From Rheum nobile (taxonomy: Eukaryota; Streptophyta; Magnoliopsida; Caryophyllales; Polygonaceae): a stretch of 64,000 nt of DNA. This document shows, one piece after another, positions 35,107 to 46,591 of the stretch. The translations under genes and the position numbers were made by a program. Where the stretch lies: positions 2,480,001 to 2,544,000 of the forward strand of contig WOAB01000760.1 in assembly GCA_027886185.1 (NCBI GenBank), in the 5' to 3' direction. Under the pieces are notes generated by a model. The model had not been told where the DNA came from and did no database searches. It saw nothing but the letters and a program-made list of their open reading frames with translations. Numbering within the stretch: the first letter of the stretch is position 1; each line of letters starts with the position of its first letter.

Positions 35107-36556
35107 TAAGCACTACTTTGTAGGGCTTAAGTAAGAGTCATTAGAGGGTTTATTGGTGCCATTCGGGTAGATTTAGACACATTCATGTGTATGGCGTTTG
35201 GGGGCGAAGTTTGGTGTTTTTGGAGGTGTTTGAGCTATTTTGGAGATCATAGGAAGCCACAAGGAGAAGACGCCAACGAAGTGAAGAGAAGAGTAGAAGA
35301 ACAGTGGGCTGAATTCAAATGGTTCTTTCTCTCTACTCAGATGTCCAAATGAAGTGATTTCAATTCGAGGAGTTAGATCTTGAAGTCTACTACAAGTCCT
35401 CAAAATATGAGCGCAATCCGAGTTGAGAATCAAAAGTTATGGCATTTTTACTGAAGTGTCGCAGAAGCTAAAGTACTGGAATCCCACCGCACCCAGCGGT
35501 GGGCACTGTCGCACCCGCGGCGAGGTCGTCAGAGAACTGGAGCTACTGTAAATTGGCCGCACCCGGCGGTGGAGCCACCGCACCCGCGGTGGAGACGCGC
35601 TGAACACTTTTCTCGGCTTATTTCCGAGATCTTTTATCCGTTTTATTTTATTTCTGAAACTTTATTTCCAAGTTTGTTATTTCCTTTTATTTTATTTCTA
35701 AATATTTCCCCTAGTATTTAAGGTTCTTTCTAAGACTTTATTTAGGAGATCATCGTTAACCCTAGTTGCCACCTTTCTACGTTTTTCTCACAAACCCTAA
35801 TGGAGAACTAAACCTCAATTGTTACACTTGACAGTTTGAAGCCAACAATTGATTGGTTGTGAGTTTTCTACTCTTGTTCGTTTTCCTATCTAGTTGGATT
35901 AATTCTCTTGTGCTTGATTGTTTATTGGTCTATGTTGATTTATCTAGATTGATCACCTAGGTTTATTGATATCTTTCTAATTGCTAGGACTTGTGATTCC
36001 GGGTTCGGGTTGCATATCTAGTAGCGAACACGATTGTGCGTATAGGGGTTCCGAGCGCATAATTGTGAGAGAGAGTTAATTGCATGCTTATAGTAACGGG
36101 TTGTTTCTATTGCATGTGTCTTGTTAATCCTTGGTTGAATGCTATTGCTTTATTGAGTTCTGAAGGTTTTCAGATTTGATTTAGTAATAAGTACTATTAG
36201 GGCTGATAGAACTAATAGTTATCTATGATCGGGATAAGAACAACTATAGGAATATTAAGAACTTGAGATTGATAGAATTCCGTGATCGACATTTCTATTG
36301 TTGTGTGGATCTCTGTTGAGTGTGGCGCTTTTTCCCATATTATTTACAACCATTATTTGCGGACTGTTTATTTGCTTTCTTATTGCTTGTTACGAGAAAC
36401 ACAAACAACCCCCCCCCCCTAGTTCCTAGTTGGTGATAACAAATTGCATAAGTTGATAACCTGACTCTCTGTGGGATCGACCCTGACTTGCTTGCTATAC
36501 TACTTAGTAGGTATTTTGGGATTTATTTGATAGGCATCACGACTTTAGCCCTGTCA
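35104..36556 (+). repeat. Solo LTR (Ty3, Athila/Tat-like)
   Basis: 1453 bp from TGATAAGCAC to GCCCTGTCA, flanked by a perfect 5-bp duplication ATGAC (35099-35103 and 36557-36561). No primer site follows the right end, so the internal region was lost, probably by LTR-LTR recombination. Near the 3' end it has CTCTGTGGGATCGACCCTGA, a phrase I associate with LTRs of the plant Athila/Tat group (recollection, not checked). Around 35487-35605 lie GC-rich dyads such as CCACCGCACCCGCGGTGG. A poly-C run sits at about 36411-36419. Confidence 0.85.
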
Positions 36557-36588
36557 ATGACCTTCTTTTATCTTCCTCTATTAATTAA

Positions 36589-37622
36589 TAAATAACTACC
36601 GGAGGGCTGGGCCGTTTCCCTCCTTGTGAGGGTTTCTCCCTCCGCAGTGAGAGTTCTGCTCGCCGCCGCTCATCTGTACAGCCGCCACCGCTGTCCCTCC
36701 GCCTCTTCCCTCTTGTGTTTTCTGCTCCGCTGTACAGCCATCGCTCTTCTGTACAGCCGCCGCCGCTGTTCCTCTTCTGTACAGCCGCCACTCTTCTGTG
36801 ACTTGCTCCGGTCGCCGAGGTCCGCCGCTGCTCCTGCTGGTGGATTTGCTCGGGTCGCCGAGGTCAGCCGTCGTTCCAATCCTCTACATGCAACACCTAA
36901 TTCTGATCTGCGATGCCAATAGAGTTAGGATTTGGGGTTCAAATTTTGTCTCTGCGCTGCCTGTAGCCATTGCCGCAAGTTGCCGTCGGTTCGGATTTGG
37001 GCTTCTGTTCATCTGGCCACCGATCCTCTTTTCTAGCTCTACTGATTCTTCGGCATCTTTATTTTCGAAGTTCGTTTGGATCTGGATGTGTTGCCTGGTT
37101 TTCCTTGTTTTTATCTATTTTGGTTTGTGTGTTCTAGTCTTTTGGTTTCTTTTTCCGTCTTGTTTGTTAAGCCTGTGGCTTGTTTGTGGTTGGTTGGCTC
37201 CAATGGCTTGCCTTGTCCACTGTTTCAGTCTGATGGATTTTTAGGAGTCCTTGGGAGTAAGCTTTTAAAACCAAGTACTGTTGAGGATCTTTTGGCTGTG
37301 TTGGATCGGGCTAGTCTGGTAATAGCTTTTCTTGTCCTGTCTATTGAATCATTGACTGTGATAGAGAGTAATTTCTTAAAACCTAGCACAATCAGTGATT
37401 TCTTAGATTCAAGAACTATTACTTGGGGTTTTCTTATGTTTGTCCTTCTGTTTTTCCTTGGCTTGTTTGGCATTAGTCTATCTGTATCTATCCTTCGGGG
37501 TCCTGTTCTGATCGTTGTAATGTATCCTTGTTATATTTAATATAGTTGGTCCTTTTTCTTTAAAAAAAAAAAAAACACTATCGGAGGACTAAGTCCCTTT
37601 TATTGAAAAAAAAAAAAAAAAG
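36589..37622 (+). mobile_element. Poly(A)-tailed retroelement remnant
   Basis: About 1 kb with a GC-rich, CTGTACAGCCGCC-repeating 5' part, a T-rich middle, and two A-runs at its end (about 37561-37574 and 37606-37622). Between the A-runs is ACTATCGGAGGACTAAGTCC, which resembles CTACCGGAGGGCTGGGCC at the LINE tail (36597-36614). Either a non-autonomous retroelement inserted in the LINE 3' tail, or a second element shares the same 3' end. Frames inside (such as 37076-37540) lack domains. Confidence 0.45.
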
Positions 37623-37784
37623 TTGGAGTTGACTGTTAATATTTTTGAGTGTAGAAGGGGGAACAGCGACATCCCAAAATAATAAAAGCATAAAACAATC
37701 TTTCTCAAGCTGATTTCATAATTAGGCCCACTTTTCATGAATTTTCTTGAAAATTTCATACTTGCTTTTTGTCAATGGAATGAT

Positions 37785-38040
37785 GAGTGCGGTTCCGGTG
37801 CGGAGCACTCTTCCCGTGCGGACGTGCGGACATGCACTATAGGGCCTTATTTGTGCACTTTAAAACCTTATTTGTGCACTTTTGCAAATTTTTTGAAAAA
37901 TGCTAGGAAAATAATTTATAAAAGAATATTTTTTTTTTGAAAAAATGCACAAATAAGACATTAAAGTGTACAAATAAGGCCCTAAAGTGCATGCTCCGCA
38001 CGTCCGCACGAAAAGAGTGCTCCGCATATGATCCAAATTC
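37785..38040. mobile_element. MULE-type MITE with long inverted ends
   Basis: 256 bp. A perfect 10-bp duplication ATGGAATGAT flanks it (37775-37784 and 38041-38050). The TIRs run about 110 bp each: GTGCGGAGCACTCTT, CGTGCGGACGTGCGGA and GGGCCTTATTTGT in the left arm all have counterparts in the right. A long TSD (9-11 bp) with long TIRs fits Mutator-like MITEs. The transcript could form a strong hairpin. Confidence 0.8.
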
Positions 38041-38050
38041 ATGGAATGAT

Positions 38051-39432
38051 TGTTAGGTTTGAAAACGTTTTTGAATTACTCGTAAACGATTAATTGAGAG
38101 ATACTACTATTCTTCAAATGTTAGGCTATTATTCCTTTCTAAAACACTCTACCACTAAGCTAATTTGATATTTAATCTGTATATATGCTGCTTTTATCTA
38201 TTTTATCAAATCATAGTGCTTACAACTGAATTTTTTTAATGAACACAATTGATTGTTTTAAACTAAAGGCACGCATGCGGTTATTTTTAGAAAGTCCCTA
38301 TATACACACGTTTTATTTTCTAACTGTTTTAAGATATTTTCATATGTTTTTTAAGGGCAAAGAGATTAATGAGTTAACCCACTAGTTTAATTATATTTTT
38401 CCCAGTCCATCCAGTAGTAACCAGCTGCACTGACCTGCTTGAAGAGGAGAACTCCATTTGTTGAGCCTATATATGTGATATATATACTTCCTTATGTATT
38501 CCAAACTATTACTATAAGATTGATATTGTAAAGAGATTACAACTTGATTACTTCAAAAGAGAGATGATTAGCTTATAAATTGGTGAAGGAATCTAATTAA
38601 CAAGCCTTTAGTAGTTGTACATTTTATTCCAAAAGTTCAGAAGGAGTTGCAACAGAATTGTGGAAACCATCAACTACTCTTGTTTTTGCTCCACAAATAT
38701 CTTACTTTTTAACCCTATGCGATTACCATTTCAAGCATTTATATTACAATGTTTTTTCTTTAAATATGCACATAGCCTGACAATGAATATTTTTTTTTTA
38801 GAAATTCATGTTGGTACTTCTGAGTTTAAGGTTATTTATGTTGATGTCTCACGATAAATTTTTTCTGATTGATATTCCTAAGGTTTTGATTTTTTTCACT
38901 TTGTAACCGTAATTTTCCATATTCATATACTTTCGGTTCGAATTGATCAAATCCAAGCCCATTATTATGTTTATTTCTCTCAACTTAGTAGGATTCGACT
39001 TCTAAAACAATCAAATCCATACTCGAACCAATCCGATTTGAATTCTTAAGGTCAGAAACGACTTGTTGCTTCGAAATTCATATCGATATGGTTCGGACAT
39101 GGATTTGAGTATTTTAAGAGTCAAATCTTATTAATTTGAGGACGAGAAACACAACGATGGACTTGAATTTAATCAATTTAAACCGAAATAATGCAATTAT
39201 AAAAAAAATTTGATTACGAAATGAATAAATCCAAATCTTAATAACACCAACAAAATAAAACTTAATGCCAAGACACCAATATAAATAACTTACCAACAGA
39301 AATTTCAATGATTCATCTAAATTCTTAGAATTAATTTTTACAGATTTTTTTTATGTACACAGATCGTCGTAATTTCATGTCAAAGAAATCAGGACAGTAA
39401 TAATAATAAAAGAAAGAAAATGATATGCACGT
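38051..39432. other. AT-rich intergenic DNA downstream of the second ATL gene
   Basis: No gene is supported. The portion next to 39432 should hold the 3'UTR and polyadenylation region of the minus-strand ATL gene. Short frames on both strands have no motifs. Confidence 0.55.
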
Positions 39433-40260
39433 TTAGCGGTGGCGGTGGCGGGAGCGGTGGCCATGGTTTCGCCGGCGACCCATCAGAACCCTAATCAGGC
39501 CACCTACAACACTCCTTTCACACCCAATCCTCCTCCTATCGTCCAGATCACGGCCACCGTCTCCCCCGGGCAACCGCCTGAACGACGAGCCAATCTCCGG
39601 CGCGGCAGAATTCTCTGCGTTCTCAAGCAGCAGAATCTCTCTCCCGGCTGTCTCGACATTCGCCCTGCAACAGGGGCATGTCTTATGGGACTCAAGCCAG
39701 GTGTCGATGCATCCCCGGTGAAAGAGGTGGTCGCAATCCGGTAGCCACCGGAGGGCCTGTTCATTGAGGAATTCCGACAAACAGATGGCGCACAGTCCGG
39801 CGTCCTTTCCAAAATTGGGACGCTTCTCGGCGGAATAGACGAAGATCGGAAGGGTATTGAGCAGGGAGGCCGAGATCCCGCCTCCGGTCGCGTCGGACGA
39901 GTAGTAGCGGACGATCGGCGGCGGCGGCGGCGGCGGCGGCGATGTGCGGATGGTTTTGATGCGGCGCACGCAGGAAGAGGAGAACTCCACGGCGGATCGA
40001 ATTGGGGCCGTGAAGAGCGCGGGGAAGGAAATTGATAAAATGCATAGAAGAGTAAACAACACACCGGAGAGGAAAGCTAGGAAGAGAGTGATCGGCAGAT
40101 CGGCGGCGGCGGCTGGGCAATTGCAGGAGCAGGAAGAATTTCTGGGTTTGGATTTGGTGGATTTGGAAGGAGATGAGGAGAAGAAAGCTTGGTTGTAAAC
40201 AAGGAGGAAGGAGAGGATGAAGAAGAACATGATAGCATGGTTGGTGGTGCAGTTGCTCAT
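39433..40260 (-). CDS. ATL-type RING-H2 finger protein (E3 ubiquitin ligase)
   Basis: Intronless, as usual for ATL genes; 275 residues from ATG at 40260. The frame is open a little further upstream but has no earlier ATG. An N-terminal hydrophobic stretch (about 10-25) and a second at about 57-82 predict membrane anchoring. A Cys-rich patch lies between them (CSCNC, 44-48) and eight prolines in a row at 108-115, encoded by a GGC-type run. ISASLLNTLPIF (129-140) sits where ATLs have the GLD region. The RING-H2 finger is complete: C157, C160, C176, H178, H181, C184, C195, C198, with canonical ATL spacing. The C-terminus is basic and ends in an Arg/His-rich run (GRRRNHGHRSRHRHR). Family members transfer ubiquitin at membranes, often in defence or stress signalling; the substrate is unknown. 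Confidence 0.9.
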   Translation of the reverse strand: MSNCTTNHAIMFFFILSFLLVYNQAFFSSSPSKSTKSKPRNSSCSCNCPAAAADLPITLFLAFLSGVLFTLLCILSISFPALFTAPIRSAVEFSSSCVRRIKTIRTSPPPPPPPPIVRYYSSDATGGGISASLLNTLPIFVYSAEKRPNFGKDAGLCAICLSEFLNEQALRWLPDCDHLFHRGCIDTWLESHKTCPCCRANVETAGREILLLENAENSAAPEIGSSFRRLPGGDGGRDLDDRRRIGCERSVVGGLIRVLMGRRRNHGHRSRHRHR

Positions 40261-40287
40261 TTTTCTGCTCTTCTTCTTCACACCCAA

Positions 40288-41337
40288 AAACTGGGTTTTG
40301 GGTGTTTGTTGTTTGGAAGATCTGGTTTGCAGCTTTTTTATGGTGGATGCTGAAACCAGCGACCAGGTCTGATTTTTTTGCTTGATGGAGTGAACTTGTC
40401 AACTATTCCTTGCTTGTTTGAGTAAAAAAAAAGGAAGAAGAATCAGCAATTATATAGTACTTAAAAAAGTTAATGATAAAGAGTTTTCCCAATTTAAGAA
40501 ATGAGAACTGTGTCAAAGTTGTAACCTCATTGAACATAATTGACAGAGTGATCTTCCATGTTTATTCATGCCATAACAAACATCTTTATAACTGTCTTCG
40601 TCATGACTTCATCACTTTCCTTGTGCTACGGTCCTGAACTGCCACCTGCTTCCAATCCATGAAAAGGAAGGTTGAGATATGAAGATTGGATTTTTGTATG
40701 TGTTTTGAATGCATGGTTTAGAAGGTGATGCTCCAAAGTAGGTTTTCTTGTGCTTCCCTTCTTGCAAGGACTTTGGATTGATTGATTATTTGATGTTGAT
40801 CTACCTTCTACATTTGCTGTTAAACATTTGTTTGAAATTTGATTAAGTCTAAAAATGTGTAGTTCCTGTACTTCTTGAAAACATCAAATTTTTTTTAATA
40901 AAGACTTCAAACCTTTCAAAGTATCTATCTTTTTTCATGTGCATTTCCTTTTTCCAGATGTAGTTGAAGTTGCACAGTCGCACAGAACATTTGAGACGTG
41001 ACCAAAGCCAGAAATCTTGTATGCTACATGAAAAACTAGGTAATTATGATGATTTGCTAAATGATGGATAATGAACATGATTTATAAGGGAATACAACAT
41101 CAAGCACATTTTCCTCAAATTACTAAAAGGAGGTACTACATATTATTTAAAAAATGAAAAGTACTTAAATGAAGCCCTGGAGCTTTTGTACATTTGAATA
41201 GGATTATTTCCACATTATTTCCTCATTCAAGATTTAACCCTTCAGCAGTCCTGAAGAGATAAACTGATTTATGATGAACCTTGGCGAGCTGCTTACATAA
41301 ACATCTGAATAACTTGGCATCTTTTATAATGATCGCT
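40288..41337. other. Intergenic region between the ATL and kinase genes
   Basis: No gene is supported. From 40288 to about 40460 it should be leader and promoter of the minus-strand ATL gene; the right end is the 3' flank of the kinase gene. Confidence 0.55.
40449..40457 (-). promoter_or_regulatory. TATA-box candidate of the second ATL gene
   Basis: The minus strand reads CTATATAATT about 190 bases upstream of the ATG at 40260, a plausible distance for a plant TATA box plus leader. It is not otherwise supported. Confidence 0.3.
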
Positions 41338-43958
41338 TCACACAGGACTATTCATTTGGCTGAGGAATCTGGAGGAGTTTGACAGCAAGGGGAAACTCTT
41401 AGCCAGAGGAATCAAAGACTGAACAACATCAGTCATCAGAGGCCTGTAATCTGCTTCTGCTTGTACACATACAGCTGCAATGGCGGCCACCTTCAGAAGT
41501 AAAACAAGATGTTAATTGAAACTAAGAGTGTGTGATTTTGCAATTGCTTTTGACCTAGTGATTGGAGAAGTCACTAACCTGAATAAGATCCTTCTTTGAA
41601 TACTGGCCTCTCAGATCCGGGTCTACCATTTCCTCCACCTTTTCTCTGTTTGTTAGTCTTGGATGTGCCTGATGATCAAACACCAATCACAAGAGCATTT
41701 TAGCTTTGTAGACTGACTTATTGAACACCTTTAGAACACAAGTTTCAACCTAAAATGAAATGAAAATGTGTAATTTGTGATCTATTGGATTGTGTGGAAC
41801 TCTGTTGTTTGTATTTTGGATGCTGACTTTCATTGTGATCAGAAGCTACTTTGGCTAAAAGAATTATGAATCAAACCTTTCATTATGATCATTGATTTTT
41901 CATTATGAAGCATAGGGTTTATTCACAAATTGTTTTATGCTTTACGGGCCGTTTGGTATTGATATCATGATATCGCCCATACCCATATTTGTGTTTGATA
42001 TAGTACTGATATCGATATTAAACTGATATCTATTGTTTGATATTAGATATGAGTATCAAGGTAAGGTTATAAGTGATATCAAAGTGTTATTTTGATATCT
42101 CCCACAAAACGGGTATATCAAAAATATATCACTCATATATATACCTATACCCAATACCTTGATATCATTCATACTCATATCTTGATATCCATAACAATAC
42201 CGATACATGGATATATAAACAGGCGCCAAAAAGATCCATGAAGATGCAGTGCATAGGAAAACACTGACCCAAGAGACAAGGACATGTTCTCCTGGAGGTC
42301 TTTTGGTATCAACTGGTATCCGTCCAGTTATGAGCTGCAGAAGAACCACGCCATAGCTGTAAACATCTGATTTCCTCGTCAGCTTCCCTGTTGAAATATA
42401 TCTGCATAACCAATCTTGATTAGCACGACGAAAAGTGGAGAGAATAATCAATGACTAGTTCATAAGCTAATGCAGTCTTATAATTCCTAATGAATCTTGA
42501 TTATTAGCTGCATTTTGAATTGCTCTTATTGCTTATGCAGGGGACCATAGCAACACTCTGCAGAGTTGCAGTATCCTTTTGTCACGGTCTATGAAAGAGA
42601 TGCATGAAAGGAAGAGCAGTGCACCCACTCTGGCGCCAAGTAACCGGTGGTCCCCAGTACGCGAGTCGAGATCTGACCGTTGATCTTCTCCGAACACATC
42701 TTAGCCAACCCGAAATCCGACACCTTCGCCCTGAACTCCTGATCCAGCAGGATGTTACTGCAGTTGAAGTCGCGGTGGATTATAGACGGCGACGCGTGTT
42801 CGTGTAGGTACTCCAACGCTCGCGCGCAATCAAGGGCTATCCTTAGCCGCGCACCCCAATCCAACGGCTGAGATGGCGATCTCTGGAGGTGGCGCTGGAG
42901 ACTCCCGTTTGCCATGAACTCGAAGACTAGGATCCGGTGGTGCTGGTCTGCACAGTAGCCGAGGAGTTCGACTAGGTGCGGTGAATGTAGACGGCTTAGG
43001 AGGTCCACCTGCACATCCAACATTGAGGTAACAAAGATCTTTTACTATTGCCCATGTGCTTGGTTGTGATAGTCTACATTTAATGCTGAATTTATGGGAT
43101 CACAGGATAGATGAAGATAACATTCAAAGCGAAATTGGATTAAAAAAATTGGATCTAAGATCTGAGCTCCGTGTGCTAGGGAGGCTAATGTTATAAAATA
43201 GATTACTTCCTTTGACAATACAGATCAAGACAAACCCAGAATTAATGTTAGTATAATCTCAACTTTCTTGGAAGAAAGAGTGAAGACAATGCAGCAAAAA
43301 GAATTATAGATGAAGACATATATGAAGGAAACAAACCTCTATTCTGAATGCACGCTCCCCTTGCTTTCTTTCGTTGTGAAGCATCTTAATTGCAGCTAAA
43401 GTTCCATCATTGAGGAACCCTTTGTAGACGACTCCTAACCTGCCGTTTCCTATCACATTCTGTTCATTGAATCCATCTGTGGCCAATTCAAGATCCTTGT
43501 AGGTGAAAACTTGAACTCCCCTTGATCTCCTTTGTGACAGTAGCCGTTGTGAGCTACCTCCAACCGATATGCAACCGTTGTTCCTCAATTCTGAATACAA
43601 GGGTGTCATCAGAATCAATTACCCACATCAGATTTGTCAACAAAAAGACCTGATCAGATCAAATTTTTTTACCTGGGCTTTCTGTGATATTGATTGTTGT
43701 GTGAGCAAACAACTTGCTGTTCCTTTCTGTGCTGCTTCCAGGGATTGAACCGCTCTTCTTTGATTTCGACCGTCGATGTAAACCAATCAGGACTAGAATG
43801 GAAATGAGTAGAACAATCAGGATGATGGGTATGGCTATTAGAAGAAGAAAAGTGATATTAAGATCAAATCCATGGTGGACTTGACCACTAGTGTGATTGT
43901 ATCTGCCATGGCTGTGGTTTTCCAAGGAAGTGTCAGAACCACTGGAACTGTCTTCCAT
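41338..43958 (-). CDS. Receptor-like Ser/Thr protein kinase, six exons
   Basis: Exons on the minus strand: 43958-43673, 43590-43337, 43008-42629, 42401-42269, 41668-41579, 41490-41338. All introns are GT..AG and phases join cleanly, giving 431 residues. Residues 1-34 are a short extracellular part without a clear signal peptide, 35-60 a membrane segment, then a juxtamembrane region. The kinase domain begins at about 124 (FTYKDLELATDGF). Gly loop G143-N-G145-x2-G148; ATP-binding K164; alpha-C E180; catalytic H258-R259-D260-F261-N262; N265; D278-F279-G280; A305-P306-E307. It belongs to a plant family with HRDFK loops (resembling Arabidopsis At3g58690 as I recall it); here the Lys is Asn (codon AAC), which could weaken catalysis. 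The RD pair is kept. It ends SQMNSPV. Intron 4 holds a MITE-like insert. It is probably a plasma-membrane signalling kinase; ligand unknown. Confidence 0.9.
41945..42227. mobile_element. MITE-like insertion in kinase intron 4
   Basis: About 283 bp rich in GATATC words. It starts CGGGCCGTTTGGTATTGA and ends ATAAACAGGCGCC, whose complement GGCGCCTGTTTAT resembles the start; GGGCC-GTTTGG ends are common in Tourist/hAT MITEs. No clear target duplication. It fills almost half of the ~600-bp intron (41669-42268). Confidence 0.5.
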
Positions 43959-46080
43959 TGTTTCAGAAACTGAGAGTTTTCTACTTCAATAAAAGCACAG
44001 AAAGCAAGGAAACAGATGATAGCAAGGAATCAAGTGTGTTTTTGGGTGCCTATGGTTTTGGGGTGGAAAATTGGTGGTGGGTTGGAAGATTTAAAGTGCA
44101 TCTTGATTCTTGACATTGACATGATGACAATTGAGAACAAACTTATAAGAAGAGGAAAAAAAGAGCATCTATATATATATAAAATATATCATCACTAAAA
44201 TATCTTAAGGACATAATCTTAATATTATAACTTAATTGTTGAATTTTAGTTTTCAAATTCTATTCACTATTTCATCTCTTTTTTATTTTATATTTATTAA
44301 CTCAATTAATTATATGTCCAATCTAATCTATAATTTTTTTAAAATTTAAAAATATACTTTTAAGTTGTACATATAACCAAAATACTTTTTTGCTCTTTTA
44401 TTTTAATCAATTGTGTTGTTTGGATTATATAAATTTATGAATTTCATATATTAAGTTTTTTTTTTTGCAAATATGCATTCAAATTTTATTAACAATATGT
44501 ATTACTCAATTGAGTATACGTCTACATTCTACATTCGACTTCAAAAATTCGCATTTATATTATCAAAAACATTCAAATCCCGTGCTGAACTAGTAATTTA
44601 TAAATTTGCATGCCTAGGAGGTTAGCTTGGAAGTAGGGACACATAAGAATAAGGGGCCATCTCTCTGTCTTTTGTTTTAAAATTTATTTTATGTCATCTC
44701 GTGAGTAGTGAATTAGATAGAAAGGATGCTTCTGTACTTAATTCGTCTCTTCCTTTGTTTGATATCATTAGGAGTTGTCTTTGTCTGGCTACCAAAGGCA
44801 AACTTCAGAGGCTTTGAACCCACCACTCTAATTTACCATAATTTACCAAGTTCCTAGCCAAACACTTTTACACAATTATTAGCTTCTTGTGGCATTATTG
44901 GGGTAGGATTGTGTAAAAGCTTGTTTGGATGTTTGCATTCTTGTATAACTATTAGCATAATTGGTTACAAATCATTGCTCTTCTCTTAATGAGTTTACTT
45001 TGTAAAACAGCCAGAAACTCCAATACTCCAGAAGTTTGTTTGTTAAAATCTCACCATTGAAAACTAAACCTTGTCCTCTTCCAATGAATTCACTTTAGAT
45101 TTTTGTGAACTATTGCATAAGTCAGAACTGAACATATCTAAGATTGCATATAAAAAATTACTGAGGATGTACTTTTATTTATCATTCACTTTGTATGTCT
45201 TTGCATTTTCTTTCCACAAACATCTTTTTTCCCCATTTTTTTTTCCTGGTTGTGGGCAGGCAAGGTGGTGGTTAAGAGTAATAACTCTCATCCTCATTGG
45301 TAGTGACATAAAACTTTTCAGAAAGAAATGACTTTCAATTCCCCAAAAACATTAATACAAAATTTTAAACCTTATCAGTAGAGAAATTGGTCCAAACGTG
45401 AAGAAATTAAAAATCAGATACTCATTCTTTGCACATATAATAGAGTATTAAAAAATGCATCAGCCCATCATTTTCACATTCTATAGCCTGCAACTTGTGT
45501 TTGTGTTGGATGTATACACAGCTCATCTTAATTACTATTGACTTTGCAGGTTCTGTGGGCTTAGCCTTTGTATTCTTCCTTCCTCTCCTTCACTTTGGTA
45601 TCAGCAGAGTTTGGCATTAATTGCTAATTGAAGGTCAACAAGATAACTTACTTCTCTTACAGGGAAGAGGAAAAGAGAACAAGGCACGCCCACACTATGC
45701 AAAGGCAAAGGATGAGTATTGTAAGCAGACGCAACGTACAATGTAAGAGAAACATTCAAATTCATCAAATCAAGTACCAATACCGATCACAGATGTCGCC
45801 TTCACCTTACACATTGCCAATCTTTTTCTCCTGACCAATTGCTGTTTCATAGCAAAACTAAAATCTGGGTTTGAAGTTTGAACCTTCCAGCTTCAGATTG
45901 CAGGTGGTGTCATCAAAGTTTAAGGATCTGATGTGCAATGCTGTCACCACTCTCCACCATTTAAACTACAGTTCAAATCTAACTATTTGCATCTGTTTTT
46001 AGGGAAATAAATAGAAAAAGATCTAGTGATGATGGAGCTTTAGGAAAGGATTAAGGACGCGAAAAAAACAGACACGGCCG
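43959..46080. other. Upstream region of the kinase and intergenic DNA
   Basis: Nothing coding is supported. A TATA-rich run at 44170-44190 (minus strand TTTTATATATATATAG) lies about 210 bases upstream of the kinase ATG and is a possible TATA box. Beyond 44.3 kb it is ordinary AT-rich DNA; the frame at 45071-45331 has no motif. Confidence 0.5.
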
Positions 46081-46081
46081 T

Positions 46082-46580
46082 ATTATTCCCTTCTGCACAC
46101 GCTCTTCTGCTGGCAATGCACACAAGCGTTGTTCAGACATGCACACACACGTTATTGCGTATGCACACACACGTTGTAGCGTATGAACACACTCGATGTG
46201 ACCCGTAAACATAAGCCATGAACTATGCATACACATGTTTTTGGACATGCATACACTAAGGCCATATGCACACACATGTTGTGACGTATGAATACACACG
46301 TTGAGGCGTATGAACACACTCATGGTGGCATATGAACACACGTATTATTCCAATGCATGAGCACACATGTTTTTGGGCATGCACACACGCCGAAGCATAT
46401 GCACACACACGTTGTGGAGTATGCACACAACAATGTATTTGATATGCACACATGTCTCTGAGCATGAACACTTGTTTCCAGGCATGCACACGCGCTGATA
46501 TCACATGCACACACACGTTATGATATATGAACACACACGTTCTAGCGTATGCACACAACATTGTATTTTATGTGCACACA
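46082..46580. repeat. Degenerate CACACACG minisatellite
   Basis: The words ATGCACACACACGTT and GCGTATGAACACAC recur in tandem about every 25-35 bases for 500 bp. Variants include CATGTTTTTGGGCATGCACA. Period and sequence drift from unit to unit. The frames read on the minus strand (Cys/Val/His-rich) are repeats of the unit, not genes. Confidence 0.8.
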
Positions 46581-46591
46581 TATCCATTTTT

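Larger units (their letters stand above)
30553..36620 (+). mobile_element. L1-type LINE (decayed, interrupted)
   Basis: In order: C-terminal part of ORF1 with a CCHC-like knuckle (30560-31543), ORF2 endonuclease and partial reverse transcriptase (31623-about 33640), zf-RVT and RNase H (about 33640-35106), then a solo LTR (35104-36556) and the original end of ORF2 and tail (36562-about 36620). The 5' end is truncated at about 30553. Coding is GC-richer than its surroundings. It is broken by a knuckle substitution, a nonsense codon, a large internal deletion and the LTR insertion. Non-LTR elements of this type copy themselves by target-primed reverse transcription. Confidence 0.85.

Noticed and set aside
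37076..37540. Hydrophobic 154-residue frame suggesting a membrane protein
   Set aside because: T-rich DNA gives Phe/Leu/Val-rich translations. It lies in a poly(A)-tailed retroelement remnant and has no family motif.
46051..46561. Cys/His/Val-rich frames on the minus strand
   Set aside because: They are translations of the CACACACG minisatellite, not conserved proteins.
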